64,000 nt of DNA, taken from assembly GCA_028673005.1 (NCBI GenBank), contig CM054117.1, positions 31,840,561-31,904,560 on the forward strand, given 5' to 3'. Under the pieces are notes generated by a model. That model saw only the letters and a list, made by a program, of their open reading frames with translations, ran no database searches and was not told the origin of the DNA. The position numbers and the translations under genes are program-made. Origin of the DNA: Tanypteryx hageni. Taxonomy: Eukaryota > Arthropoda > Insecta > Odonata > Petaluridae. This document shows positions 24,656 to 33,939 of the stretch, piece by piece; the first letter of the stretch is position 1, and each line of letters begins with the position of its first letter.

Positions 24656-24714
24656 TACATAAACACACACATACACACACACATACCCACACATACACAC
24701 ACACCCACACTCTA
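24656..24714 (+). repeat. (CA)n/(CATA)n microsatellite
   Basis: An imperfect CA/CATA repeat next to the 3' end of a minus-strand SINE fragment. On the other side of the SINE (24877-25026) the sequence is GT/GC-rich. The two flanks are inverted: cacccacactc on the left against gagtgtgggtg on the right. Confidence 0.8.
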
Positions 24715-24728
24715 AAATATTTATAATT

Positions 24729-24876
24729 TGAATTTGCCCGGTCTCCTCAAACCTCACGAACAGAGGGACGGGCGACCACGGAAAAAATCCTACTTGCGCA
24801 GGATTCGTGCCTGCTGCCTTTTCGAGAAGCGGGCGAGTAGCAGCCAGCGTCCTAACCACTGCACCACCGGCACTCC
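24729..24876 (-). mobile_element. tRNA-derived SINE fragment (family of 37928-38229)
   Basis: The minus strand reads the same head as the SINE at 37928: GTGCCGGTGGTG, then an A-box-like GTGGTTAGGACG, GCTGGCTGCTACTCGCCCG, and a B-box-like CACGAATCCTGCGC. It also shares the body segment ending GAGGAGACC and GCAAATTCA. The 3' part of the family, after about 148 bases, is missing. I saw no TSD. Confidence 0.75.
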
Positions 24877-25030
24877 TGAGTGTGGGTGCGTGGGCGGGTG
24901 TGTGAGTGGGGGATTGTGCATGCGTGAGGGCTTGTGCGTGCGTGGGTATTTGTGGGTGAGTGCGGGCGTGTGGGAGCGAGCGGGCGGGCATGTCACTGTG
25001 TGTGCGCTAGAGAGTGAGAGCGTGTGTAAG
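24877..25030 (+). repeat. GT/GC-rich degenerate simple repeat
   Basis: About 150 bases built from GTGGG, GTGCG and GTGTG units on the plus strand. It lies between the SINE fragment and the mariner element. Frames on both strands (24563-25096) are artefacts of this repeat. Confidence 0.7.
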
Positions 25031-25087
25031 CGGATTTTTTTAAATAGGGTTTTTGGTTATTTAAAATATCTTCAATATGTATCCAAT

Positions 25088-25629
25088 CGTGGGTAAGTCA
25101 AAAAGTAAAGGGATTTTATAATTTCTCGCTCGGTTGGGTGGTAACACTGCTCGTACTCATACCGTTCGACGTTTGGAAGTCTCACGTACCCGTTTGACAC
25201 GTTATCGCCGTGAGGGAGATGAATTTTAGAGCGAATCGTCACCACAGATTAAACTTGGGTGCATCATAACGAACCGGAGAGTAAAGCTGAGCATGTCTTG
25301 GAAACACTCGTCATCACCGGTGGTTAATAAATTCAAAAGTCAACCATCAGCCAGTTAGATTATGCTTACACTTTTTTTGGGATCTCCATGTGTTCGGCCT
25401 AGTGAAAGAAGCGCTAAGAGGAAGATAATTTTCACCCGGTGTAAATTTGGTTAAAGACGCAACCAAAAAACTTTTTTCTAACGGAATTAAAAAACTTGTG
25501 AAACGCTGAAACCGGTGCGTTGAAGTAGAGGGGGATTACATTGAAAAGTAATATTAGTTTCGTTTCTGTATACTGTTTAAAATAAATGTGCTTATTTTAA
25601 GAATCCCTTTACTTTTTGACTTACCCTCG
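25088..25629 (+). mobile_element. Internally deleted mariner-type element
   Basis: The ends are inverted copies: CG.GGGTAAGTCAAAAAGT followed by AAAGGGATT at 25088-25115, and its complement at 25602-25629. A TA lies just outside the right end (25630-25631); the left TA is not intact. The interior encodes two separated parts of a mariner transposase with the middle missing. The total of 542 bp is less than half the usual length of about 1.3 kb. Confidence 0.82.
25252..25551 (+). pseudogene. mariner transposase remnant
   Basis: First part: TWVHHNEPESKAEHV, then after a shift WKHSSSPVVNKFKSQPSAS and LTLF. This is the segment around the second catalytic aspartate region of mariner transposases (family pattern WVHH.EPESK and SSP..KKFK.QPSA). 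Second part: GLVKEALRGR, DATKKLFSNGIKKLVKR and RCVEVEGDYIEK, the family C-terminus. The HPPYSPDLAPSD-type region between them is deleted. Several stops and one or two frameshifts make it non-functional. Confidence 0.82.
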
Positions 25630-25649
25630 TAAATCCATAGATGCATCAT

Positions 25650-26075
25650 AACCAGAGATGCATCGGTACGATGAAATAAGGAACGAACGCAAAAGCCGCT
25701 TTCAGAAGAAGGGAACTACTAGCGGGAAATATGTAAAGGAGGATATACGCTACGCGTGGAGAATAAGAATAAGAAACATGGACGCTACGGATAATGATAT
25801 AAAATACTTGGAAAGATTCGAAATGGAGCAGCATGCTGAAGATAAAATGGACAGAGAGGATGAAAACCGAGGAAACACTAAGATGAATAGGAGAGAAGAG
25901 AATGACTACTCACTCAATAGGAAAGAGGAAGGCGAAATAAATAGGACATGGCCTGAGGAGAGAGCGTGATTTCAGGTGCATTGTAAGGGAAAAGAGAGAG
26001 AAGGAAAAGTTTTCAGCTGCTACACGGAAATCAGGAGTATTTGGAGAACTAGGTTTAACTAAGAATAAATAATCA
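25650..26075 (+). pseudogene. RTE LINE 3' fragment (reverse-transcriptase C-terminus)
   Basis: Reading across frames gives DEIRNERKSRFQKK, YLERFE, IKWTERMKTEETLR, IGEKRM, GKRKAK, IGHGLRRE and finally RSIWRTRFN. These match, in order, the C-terminal end of the RTE element at 59135-61972 (WTDRMKNDEVLRRIGEKRM, RSMWRTRFNQE). The copy is 5'-truncated and carries stops and shifts. It starts within about 20 bases of the mariner right end. A 103-residue frame (25658-25969) runs through it but is in the wrong phase for most of its length. Confidence 0.72.
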
Positions 26076-27506
26076 TGGACTTATGTAAGGAGTCTACCAA
26101 TGACGATGATTTCCTTTGGTTTGATTGCGTTTCTGAAAAGTTCTGTCAATATTCAAGAGATCTGTGAAAGAAAAGGGTTGCCAAGTGTCACGCTGAAAGT
26201 TTAAAATTTAAATAATAATAATTTATATTGTGATATCTATTTTTTAGTACATTAACGCTGCTTGTTCATGCTTTTGCTGTATAAATAGTATATGAAAAAT
26301 AATAGTTCACACCAAATAACAATCTGAAACCTATTTAAAAGGTTAAACATTTTTATTATTATTCTATTTCATATATCTTGCGAATGTGGTGATCCGTTCG
26401 CCGCAAGTGCAGCGAACCTCGAAATTCTTTTGAAAAACGCTGCTATATTTCTTGATAACTTCCTTCTCCCTGTAATTTTGATCACATACCCTCTTTCGAC
26501 TGTAACTTAATCTACAAAATATATTTTTTTCGGCTCCTTACACACACACACACACATACCCTTATTACCGAACAACCACGGCTTAGACGTCCGCCATCTT
26601 CAACCTCACCTCTCCGGACGATCTTCTCTTTTTTCCAAGCAATATGTACGCGTCGCATTTCCCTTTCTTTCGCGCCTCGAATCGATTATCCGAGCTTCGC
26701 GTGAATAATTCATGAACGAGAACAAAGTCCTAATACGATTTGTTAGCTGACCCGTACCCCCTCTACCTGCTCTTTCTCTATCTCCTGCACTCTTTCTTCC
26801 TCCTTGGAGCTCGTTCCGCTTCGATAAGGTAATGAGGGCAGGCGACGAACGTCAATTGTTTCTCTATTGTCCTCATATTTTTTTTACTACCTGTCCGTTT
26901 TGATTTTTGGGATTAAGAGAGACGGCCAGTGTGTGTGTGTGTTGTTGGAAAGATTCGGCTGCAGAAAACACTATGACGGAAGAGGAGGGATCGCAAAGCT
27001 GCAAGTACATCTATAAACGCTGCTCCGGGATTACCGAGGCTTGGGTGCATACATGCGACCGCGGATTGAACGGAACGAATGCCATGTTTGTTGAAGGGCT
27101 TCGAAAGTTGATCTCTGGAGAGAACTCCATTCAGCCTCCATCCGCGTGTAAGATTGAAACAAGTTTTCTCGCAGCGAAAGGAAAAAATATTCGTCTTTTA
27201 ATTTCTCTTGTATTGTATTTTCAAACAAAAGCTGGAATCTGTAGAGATGGCGTTTTTTCATGGTGAAAATATGTTTGTCAAGAGTAACTAGGAAAAATCT
27301 ACGGATTTTCGTTTAACGGCTATAACATCAATAGGAGATTTTTTTTTGCAAATGCTTCCAAAATTTTTAATTGAATATTTACCGATGCTATAAGTACGGA
27401 AATAGTAGGAAGTTGGAAAATTTTTGCTATACCTGGTTAATGGAAAGAAAGGAAACCACTTTTACGAATCGAAAAATGGATCATTAAGCTTACCTTAACT
27501 TTAAAT

Positions 27507-27508
<2 letters not shown>
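26076..27508. other. Non-coding, nothing recognised
   Basis: AT-rich to 26520, with a (CA)n run at about 26540-26557, then mixed sequence. The frame at 26907-27266 has no domain I recognise, and no exon signals are convincing. Confidence 0.35.

Positions 27509-27547
<39 letters not shown>
27509..27547 (+). repeat. (TA)n microsatellite
   Basis: About 19 TA units immediately next to the hairpin repeat at 27548-27615. Confidence 0.95.
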
Positions 27548-27549
<2 letters not shown>

Positions 27550-27615
27550 AATTACCATAAAAAACGGAAAACCAGACACGCATTTCGGCTACAAAGCAGC
27601 CGTCATCAGAAATGA
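27548..27615 (-). repeat. Hammerhead-like hairpin repeat, copy 1
   Basis: The minus strand reads CTGATGA, a stem CGGCT / AGCCG around a seven-base loop, then AAATGCGTGTCTGG. CTGATGA plus stem plus GAAA is the conserved core of hammerhead ribozymes, which are established in Penelope-like and some other retroelements. Here one base too many separates CTGATGA from the stem, and the flanking helices I and III are not evident, so activity is unlikely. A related copy lies at 29425-29485. Confidence 0.5.
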
Positions 27616-29424
27616 TTCATAGCTAGTAGATTGTCTTTTAGGAATTACTCTTAGTACGGCTGTTTTGTAGCAGAATTTGGCTACTAGTTTTCCAATCTTT
27701 TAATGGCTTCAGGATATGCATAAATTATCAATGAAGTTCTAGATTTTAAACTAGCTTGACAATTTTAATGTGGCAAGTTACCTGATATAAAATTAATCTC
27801 AATATTCGAATATCTGTAAACGTATCCTTAACTCTTTTCAGGCTATTGGCACTACTCAAATTACAAATTGGCTTCATCGTCATTAATGCGATTTCTCGTT
27901 TCCTTTTGAAGCACATCATTTTGATTGAAAATCGTGGAGATGCACCGAAATTGAAGAACCACAACTCCGGCTTAATTTACCGTTCAAGGTTTCATTACCA
28001 CGTGTTTCCAAAAAAACTCGGCAGGATCCTTTTGGTCGCGAATCAGAATTCACAGTGCACCCTTCGTGGGTGACGCAACGCGGGTGACCGAAACAAGACG
28101 CCTTGGGATTATATATAAGTGTGTATTTATAAGACTTAGACCCCTTACACTTATAAGGAGCAGGGAATAAATAACCGAGGAAAAAAACGACATCGCTCCA
28201 TGTTTGGGGCGTTTTTTACGTGGACGCCACGCGCGCGCAACCACGGGCGTTGGGGTTAAACGAGGTCAATAAACGCATAATAAAAGCGATGCGTATTGAA
28301 TGTTGATTGATGTTAATCCCCCAAGTACTAGGCGAGCGTACACGCGCCAATTCATTGCGCGCGAGACGGATTTGACTCGTGAACAGCATTCGAGTCGGGT
28401 CTTGAAGCGTGTAATGAGACAAAACTTTTTAAAACGCAGCCTCCTCCGAAGCCGGAGGATCCCATTAGAGAGCGCGCAAATCCACTTACTGCTCCGATTC
28501 AACATTTTTCCGCGCCTGACACGCGCAAGCATTCATGGAAAAGGGCAGGGGAAGATAATCGACGTGAAATGACTTTTTTTTATTCGCCAGCGTTCGCGTT
28601 CTAAACTGGTTTAGAACTTGTTGAGTCGACGCGCCACTCTTGCAATGGACTTTGGTACTGACGGATTACGGTAGCTGGGACTACCTTTTTTCCTAAGGGG
28701 ATCGAGGAAGCTCGGCTAAAAAAAATGATCGACCAGAGTGGAGTTATGCCTGGAAGTTTTTGAACCACGGTTTATCGGCTCCTGCAAGACAGTAGGTACT
28801 TCGTTGAACAGCGCTCTCTCGTATATTCTGGGAGATAAAGAACTTTCACTCGCCCTGGAAAATTGGATTGTTATTATCGGAATTTTCCATCAGAATAAAA
28901 AACTTATAAATGTCGATTGACTTCATACTGCATCAGAAAATTGCAGAAAAACGTTACCAGAATTGCGAATTTCCTCCTAACCGAGCATCAACTTCAAGAA
29001 TAAGCACTTCAGCATTAAACCCAGGCCAGCATCCCTCCTCCTTTAGCAATAAGCCTTCCACTCCCCAAGGTTAATATACATTCCATTTCAAATTCGCATA
29101 CCCCAGGCCACGCGCGCACCCTCAACGGACACCCACGCACAAATTATCTTCCCTCCCTATTCGGCACACGCCTAAAAACAACAGAAATACCAACACACGT
29201 GTACATTTTAGAATCTACTTTCGGTGAACCATCACTGGAGACGGCTGCATTGTAGTTGAAATGCACATCTGGGTTTCACATTTTATATTTACACCTTAAG
29301 ACGAGATCGATAAATCTCTAGTGTAGTATCACCTTATTCTCAAGATTAATGCTAATAAATATTCTTTACTTTGATAGAGAATTGTCAAGCTAGGCTGATA
29401 GTGGGAATCAAATCGACGCAATAG
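27616..29424. other. Non-coding, nothing recognised
   Basis: Mixed sequence. Overlapping frames at 28216-28572 on both strands have no domain. Confidence 0.35.
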
Positions 29425-29485
29425 GTATCTACAATAGCCATAAAATGGAAACCAGATGCAAAACAGCCATCATCAGTGGCAATTA
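29425..29485 (-). repeat. Hammerhead-like hairpin repeat, copy 2 (decayed)
   Basis: The minus strand reads CTGATGATGGCTG, then TTTTGCATCTGGTTTCC and a phrase ending TTTTATGG. It aligns with copy 1 at 27548-27615, but about 13 bases covering the second stem strand and GAAA are lost. The copies share CTGATGA.GGCTG, TGC.T.TCTGGTTT and TTTTATGG in order. Confidence 0.5.
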
Positions 29486-30207
29486 CCGAAATTAGATCTT
29501 AAGAATAATAATCATTCTAATTGGAGTCCACTATCAATTAATCATCACCGACGGCGCATTATTTGTACCTTATATGCCCATATATATGCATTTCATAACA
29601 TTTGCATTGCTATTGGAGTTATCTATTTTGTCAGAATTAGTTACTGACGAAACCTGCTGCACCTTTTTCTTTTTACTCTGCCCAGAACCAGAGAATTTTA
29701 CTCAATTATGGACCTCGCTTAACTTACATGCGACAGAGTTGTACAGCGTGCGAAGAAATCCGTTCGACCTCAGTACGCAGTATCGATTACAATTTTGCGT
29801 AAAAAAGCAACCTAGTAATTTTGGGGTGAATGGTCACGAGACGCATAATGTCAAAGTTGAACGTGAGAAGGACAGTCACCGATTAAATTTACGTTTCCGT
29901 AGGTCATACGCTGCTCACACTCTAAAAATAACTCCTACGCGTTAAATTATGGAACCTAAATGAGACTGAAGGATTAAGCCAGCTGGCAAGCAGACGCGAC
30001 AGCCTTGAAACTGCCAGAAATTTTTGCCAAGGAAAGCAATTGGGTCTGTGTTGCGTTTTGCTCTTTGAAAATTCCAAACGCATTTTTGTAATAGATGTGG
30101 TTGATATATATTTCGGAAACGCTTGGGGCGGTAGATCAAATTCTCTTATGTCATTCAACTCCGTTCGGAAACTACACGGTCATTATTCTGCTGGAAAACT
30201 TGATATA

Positions 30208-30567
30208 CAGGGAGTTCCAAAAACGCAGCAGTTTCAGTTTATATAGCTGCAATAATTTCGGAGCAAATTTAAAACATAAAATAACAATGACATATTAATC
30301 AGTAATGTTGAAAGCGAAATTCTTGTTACTTCATGGGAATTTTTCGTCTTTTGAAAAAAATTATGGCGATGAGACGCTCTTCCTCTCCAAGTCGTACGAG
30401 AATATGAAGCTAAAAACTAATAATAATAAATAATAAAAAAACTTTATTCAAAAAGTAATTGTCGCTTTGACTGAAGACTGTTGATCAGGCAATCAATAAT
30501 AGAACGATAATCGGTGACACAATCAATAAATTAATTGAAACGGTTGCGTTACTTTTGGAACTCCATC
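30208..30567 (+). mobile_element. mariner/Tc1-type MITE
   Basis: 360 bp flanked by TA at 30206-30207 and 30568-30569. The ends are inverted and similar: cagggagttccaaaa then acgca and gtttca on the left, against gatggagttccaaaa then gtaacgca and gtttca on the right, read from outside. The interior is AT-rich with no transposase frame. The TA target fits Tc1/mariner. The family cannot be named more closely. Confidence 0.68.
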
Positions 30568-31115
30568 TATTAAACAGATAATCATAATAATATTTAGCAC
30601 TCACTCATTGTTCATTCTCGTTGTCCTCCATTGAGCTCCAACCAGGATTCATTGTTTACCCGTGGACATTCCCTCCTACTCACTAGGGTTGACTACCAAG
30701 GCGTTTCTATGCCCTTTATCCTTCTCTACCGACCACTCGATTAGTCTGTAAGACAAATTTTAGTATTTCATAAACAACAGTTCGATAGAGTCAGAAGTCG
30801 ATTGCGATGAGAACTTTTTTTCTTTTATTTCCAACGTGTTAATTATTTCCGGTTTTTGTGCTAACGCAAGAACGGCTCTGGCGACCAAGTATAATACGTA
30901 CGTAAGATCAACGGTAAAAATGAATAAAAACATATTGTGACAGCGACAAACTATACTAAAACTAAGACCATGGAAACATTAGTTATAATTTTAGAAATTA
31001 CAACTATAACAGAAATGCGATCATCCTATACTTATTATTGACTTATGGATGTTTTAACCTTGTAATTGTTTTACAATACTAAGCATATTATTTGGTAAAG
31101 CAAGTTCCAAAATGT

Positions 31116-31163
31116 TCCTTTTGGTCTTTTTAACTATGAAATTAGTTAAAAAGACCAAAAGGA
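31116..31163. repeat. Perfect 21-bp inverted repeat
   Basis: Arms at 31116-31136 and 31143-31163 are exact inverted copies with a six-base loop (tgaaat). It lies 100 bases upstream of the tRNA gene. It may be a palindromic insertion relic. The stem and loop are too short for a typical animal miRNA precursor. Confidence 0.85.
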
Positions 31164-31262
31164 TCATTTAATTATAGCTAGTAATACTATTATGTAATAT
31201 CTTGTGAAATGAATGTTAAGAAAGAAGACAATGGTTCGCTTAATAAGTCGTTCGTTAATCAA

Positions 31263-31344
31263 GCTGTGGTGTCCGAGTGGTTAAGGAGTTGGACTTGAAA
31301 TCCAATGGGCATTGCCCGCGCAGGTTCGAATCCTGTCCGCAGCG
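31263..31344 (+). tRNA. tRNA-Ser (anticodon UGA)
   Basis: An 82-base gene with a complete cloverleaf. The acceptor strands GCTGTGG and CCGCAGC pair over seven positions with one G-T. The D arm contains the A box (GTCCGAGTGGTTAAGG). The anticodon stem TTGGA/TCCAA encloses loop CTTGAAA, so the anticodon is TGA and it reads UCA serine codons. A long variable arm (GGGC, loop, GCCC) is the class II mark of tRNA-Ser. The T arm has the perfect B box GGTTCGAATCC. The discriminator base is G. There is no intron and the CCA end is not encoded, as expected in eukaryotes. It stands alone with no neighbouring tRNA. Confidence 0.97.
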
Positions 31345-31360
31345 AATATTTTGATTGATG

Positions 31361-31370
31361 TTTTTTTTTT
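31361..31370 (+). terminator. RNA polymerase III terminator (T10)
   Basis: A run of ten T on the coding strand, 17 bases after the tRNA-Ser 3' end, the normal pol III stop signal. Confidence 0.85.
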
Positions 31371-31949
31371 AGAATAGCGGAATTTTAATTTCTAAATCGT
31401 TCAAGATTCGCGGGAAATGTGCCGCGAGAAGATGAAACATTCGCGCAATTTGTGATTTCGGCTGCTCCACTGAAATCACGCAGTCCTAAATAAACGCGTA
31501 TATCCGGTAAATGAAGCACATAAACAATTAAACGTCGCCACTGGAGAAGTTAGAGTGATCGGTAACAGGCTTGTATGATGAAATTATAGGTTGGTGTAGG
31601 ATTGGCAGATCCACTCAATCATTTTAATTGCGGTGATCATATTAAAGACATAAAATATGGGCACGCGCATCGTCAGCCATTTTCGGCGCCACTTCTGCCG
31701 TTGATTACAATACTGAAAAAATAAAGTAAGGGAACCATGCCTTTCCCTATACGATTTTCTGTTGTTATTCCTTCAAGTATTTCCTTTCCTTTACGCCCCA
31801 CCCATTCAGGGGGGAGCTCCGGGAGCGAAGTTAGGCACGGGTAACGTAAACTCCATCCACTCGAACGTATACTCAGCCTAGTTCGTTATTATTTGAGCTG
31901 ACTCCTTAAAAAGGAAAGCAGACAGAAAATAAAATTCTAACATGCGTTT

Positions 31950-32690
31950 CTTTAGAGGAAGAGGGCAGATGCAAGGTTGGACAAGCGTGATGAGGCATGG
32001 TTAATGGATGGAGCAGAGGAGGCGTTAAGGAAAATGATTATGGATGGAAGTAGGGGGTTAGATTATAAAAGGGGGATGGGTGGTGCGGGATGTGGATATG
32101 GGAAAGTGGTAGGGGAAGTCGGCTTAGGAGAGGGGAGGTTAGGGATTGCGTTTGGGATTTGTTTAGGGATTGAGCGAGGGTTTGGACGGAGAGTCAGGGG
32201 GGGGGTGGAGTAGGGGATATAGGGAGAGGACAGGGGAGATGGGAATGGGAGGTTACGAGGGAATGGGGTGGGAAATGAACACGGGTAGGAGGTGGGGGAG
32301 CGAAAGAGGGGAAGGAAGAAATAGCAGATGATGGAAGAAGAGGGAGAGGAGAAGGGAGGGAGGGCAAAGATAGGTTTAGGAAGGGAGAGGTTAGAGAAGT
32401 AAATAATGAAAGAGGTGAAAAAAAGTTTGAAACAGCAAGTGGTAGGCAGGCAAGGCCCTCGCGGAGGAGAAGGGAGGTCATATTTATGTAGTGGTATGTC
32501 CATATAGAAGGGGGAATGGAAGGAGAAAGAGAGAGAGGGGGGAGGAGAAGGAAGAAGAGGAGGAAACTGGGAGAGTGGACTGCCGAGTCGTGTGGAAGGA
32601 AGATTCAGGAAGGAGGCGAATCAGTATGGGGACGGCTCGAGGAGGGAAAGACGGGGCAGACGGAGAAAGTGGAAGTTACGAACCATAAGA
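31950..32690 (+). repeat. Long G/A-rich tract
   Basis: About 740 bases strongly biased to G and A on the plus strand, with only scattered pyrimidines. Frames on both strands (32063-32503 minus, 31977-32213 plus, 32491-32710 plus) follow from this bias and show no domain. Confidence 0.75.
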
Positions 32691-33873
32691 ACCGTGCCCT
32701 CGTGAAGTAGTAATGAAATCGGACGAATAACGTGAGACGTTAAAGCGGCGTAAACGGGAACATGCGGTCACCGGAGGGACTCGGTCGGTTGATATTTTTG
32801 TGAGGAAGCGTATTTTTTTCCGCTCGGAAAGCATCGTAATGTAACATGGCCTCGGACCAGCTCAAAGTAATCCGGACGCTGCGGAAAACTGACGGCGTTT
32901 CGAGCAGATAACGAGGTTAAGGGACACGTTTACAGGGGGAACAATCGGTACACTCTACGTATACCGGTCATTAGGATGTAATAATCTTCGATAAAAAGCA
33001 CCGAGAAATTCGGAGGTGCGTTTTAGGCGACGACGCGATGAATCGAGGGACGTGACCGCGACGGGGGTGGTAAATGACCGTCGCCTTATTATTTATCCCC
33101 CGTCGCCGGCGGTAAATCTTCCCTGCTGGTTCCCGAGGAATTTTATTGGAAGTTAAAGCTTTCGGAGCGTACCAAATGCGCAGCACGTCGCATTCGAAGG
33201 AAAAAAAGTTTCGTTAATAAAAAACGTGAAGACGGAGAGTGTGCCGAGAAATGAATTTTGGATGAAACACGGATATTTTCGCATCGGCGAATTAAAAAAA
33301 ATCAAAACCCATCACGCTTGAAATTTCTTTATATACATAATTATTTCGAGAACGGAAAACGCCGAAATCAAATTGCCTCGGTAAAGACAGAGATCTATGC
33401 GGCTACAACTCCCCTCGCATATTAATATATACAATTCAATTCAAGATTCGTTTCCGCAGTTAAGCGTTAAACCGCCCTTTTTTTGAAGATATAATGACCG
33501 TCTCTTTTTTACAGAGTCTATCAAAACACTCTCTAACGTTCTAACGAACGTTTTTATGAGCCGGAAAAAACAGCCCCTCCGCATAAGTGCTGCGGAAAGA
33601 TTCGGAATTATGGCGTTTAACGGATATAAAATCGCGCGATAAATACACCGAAGCGGAACATTAAACCAAGCGCCCGCAACGGGAATCTCTCCCATCGAAC
33701 CAAAAAGGAGAGATAGCATCGCGGGCAATAATTCTAGGCGCTCGGATTTTACGCCGCGGGAGAAAACGAACAAAAAAAAGACACGCGGAAATAAATCAGG
33801 CAACAAAAACGCGTGGATAGTGAGACATCTCCGGCATGCGGCCGAGAGTGAATGGGAGTAATGATGCATTGTG

Positions 33874-33876
<3 letters not shown>
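32691..33876. other. CpG-containing non-coding sequence
   Basis: Higher in CG dinucleotides than the AT-rich parts. No gene recognised. The 180-residue minus-strand frame 33441-33983 derives part of its length from the AG repeat. Confidence 0.35.

Positions 33877-33936
<60 letters not shown>
33877..33936 (+). repeat. (AG)30 microsatellite
   Basis: An uninterrupted run of about thirty AG units, flanked by GC-richer unique sequence. The ends of nearby frames in all phases are read through it. Confidence 0.97.

Positions 33937-33939
<3 letters not shown>

Noticed and set aside
25658..25969. 103-residue plus-strand frame as a gene
   Set aside because: It runs through an RTE 3' fragment mostly in the wrong phase. 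The RTE C-terminal motifs appear in another frame.
31116..31163. miRNA precursor
   Set aside because: The stem is 21 bp with a 6-base loop and no longer lower stem, too short for a usual animal pre-miRNA.
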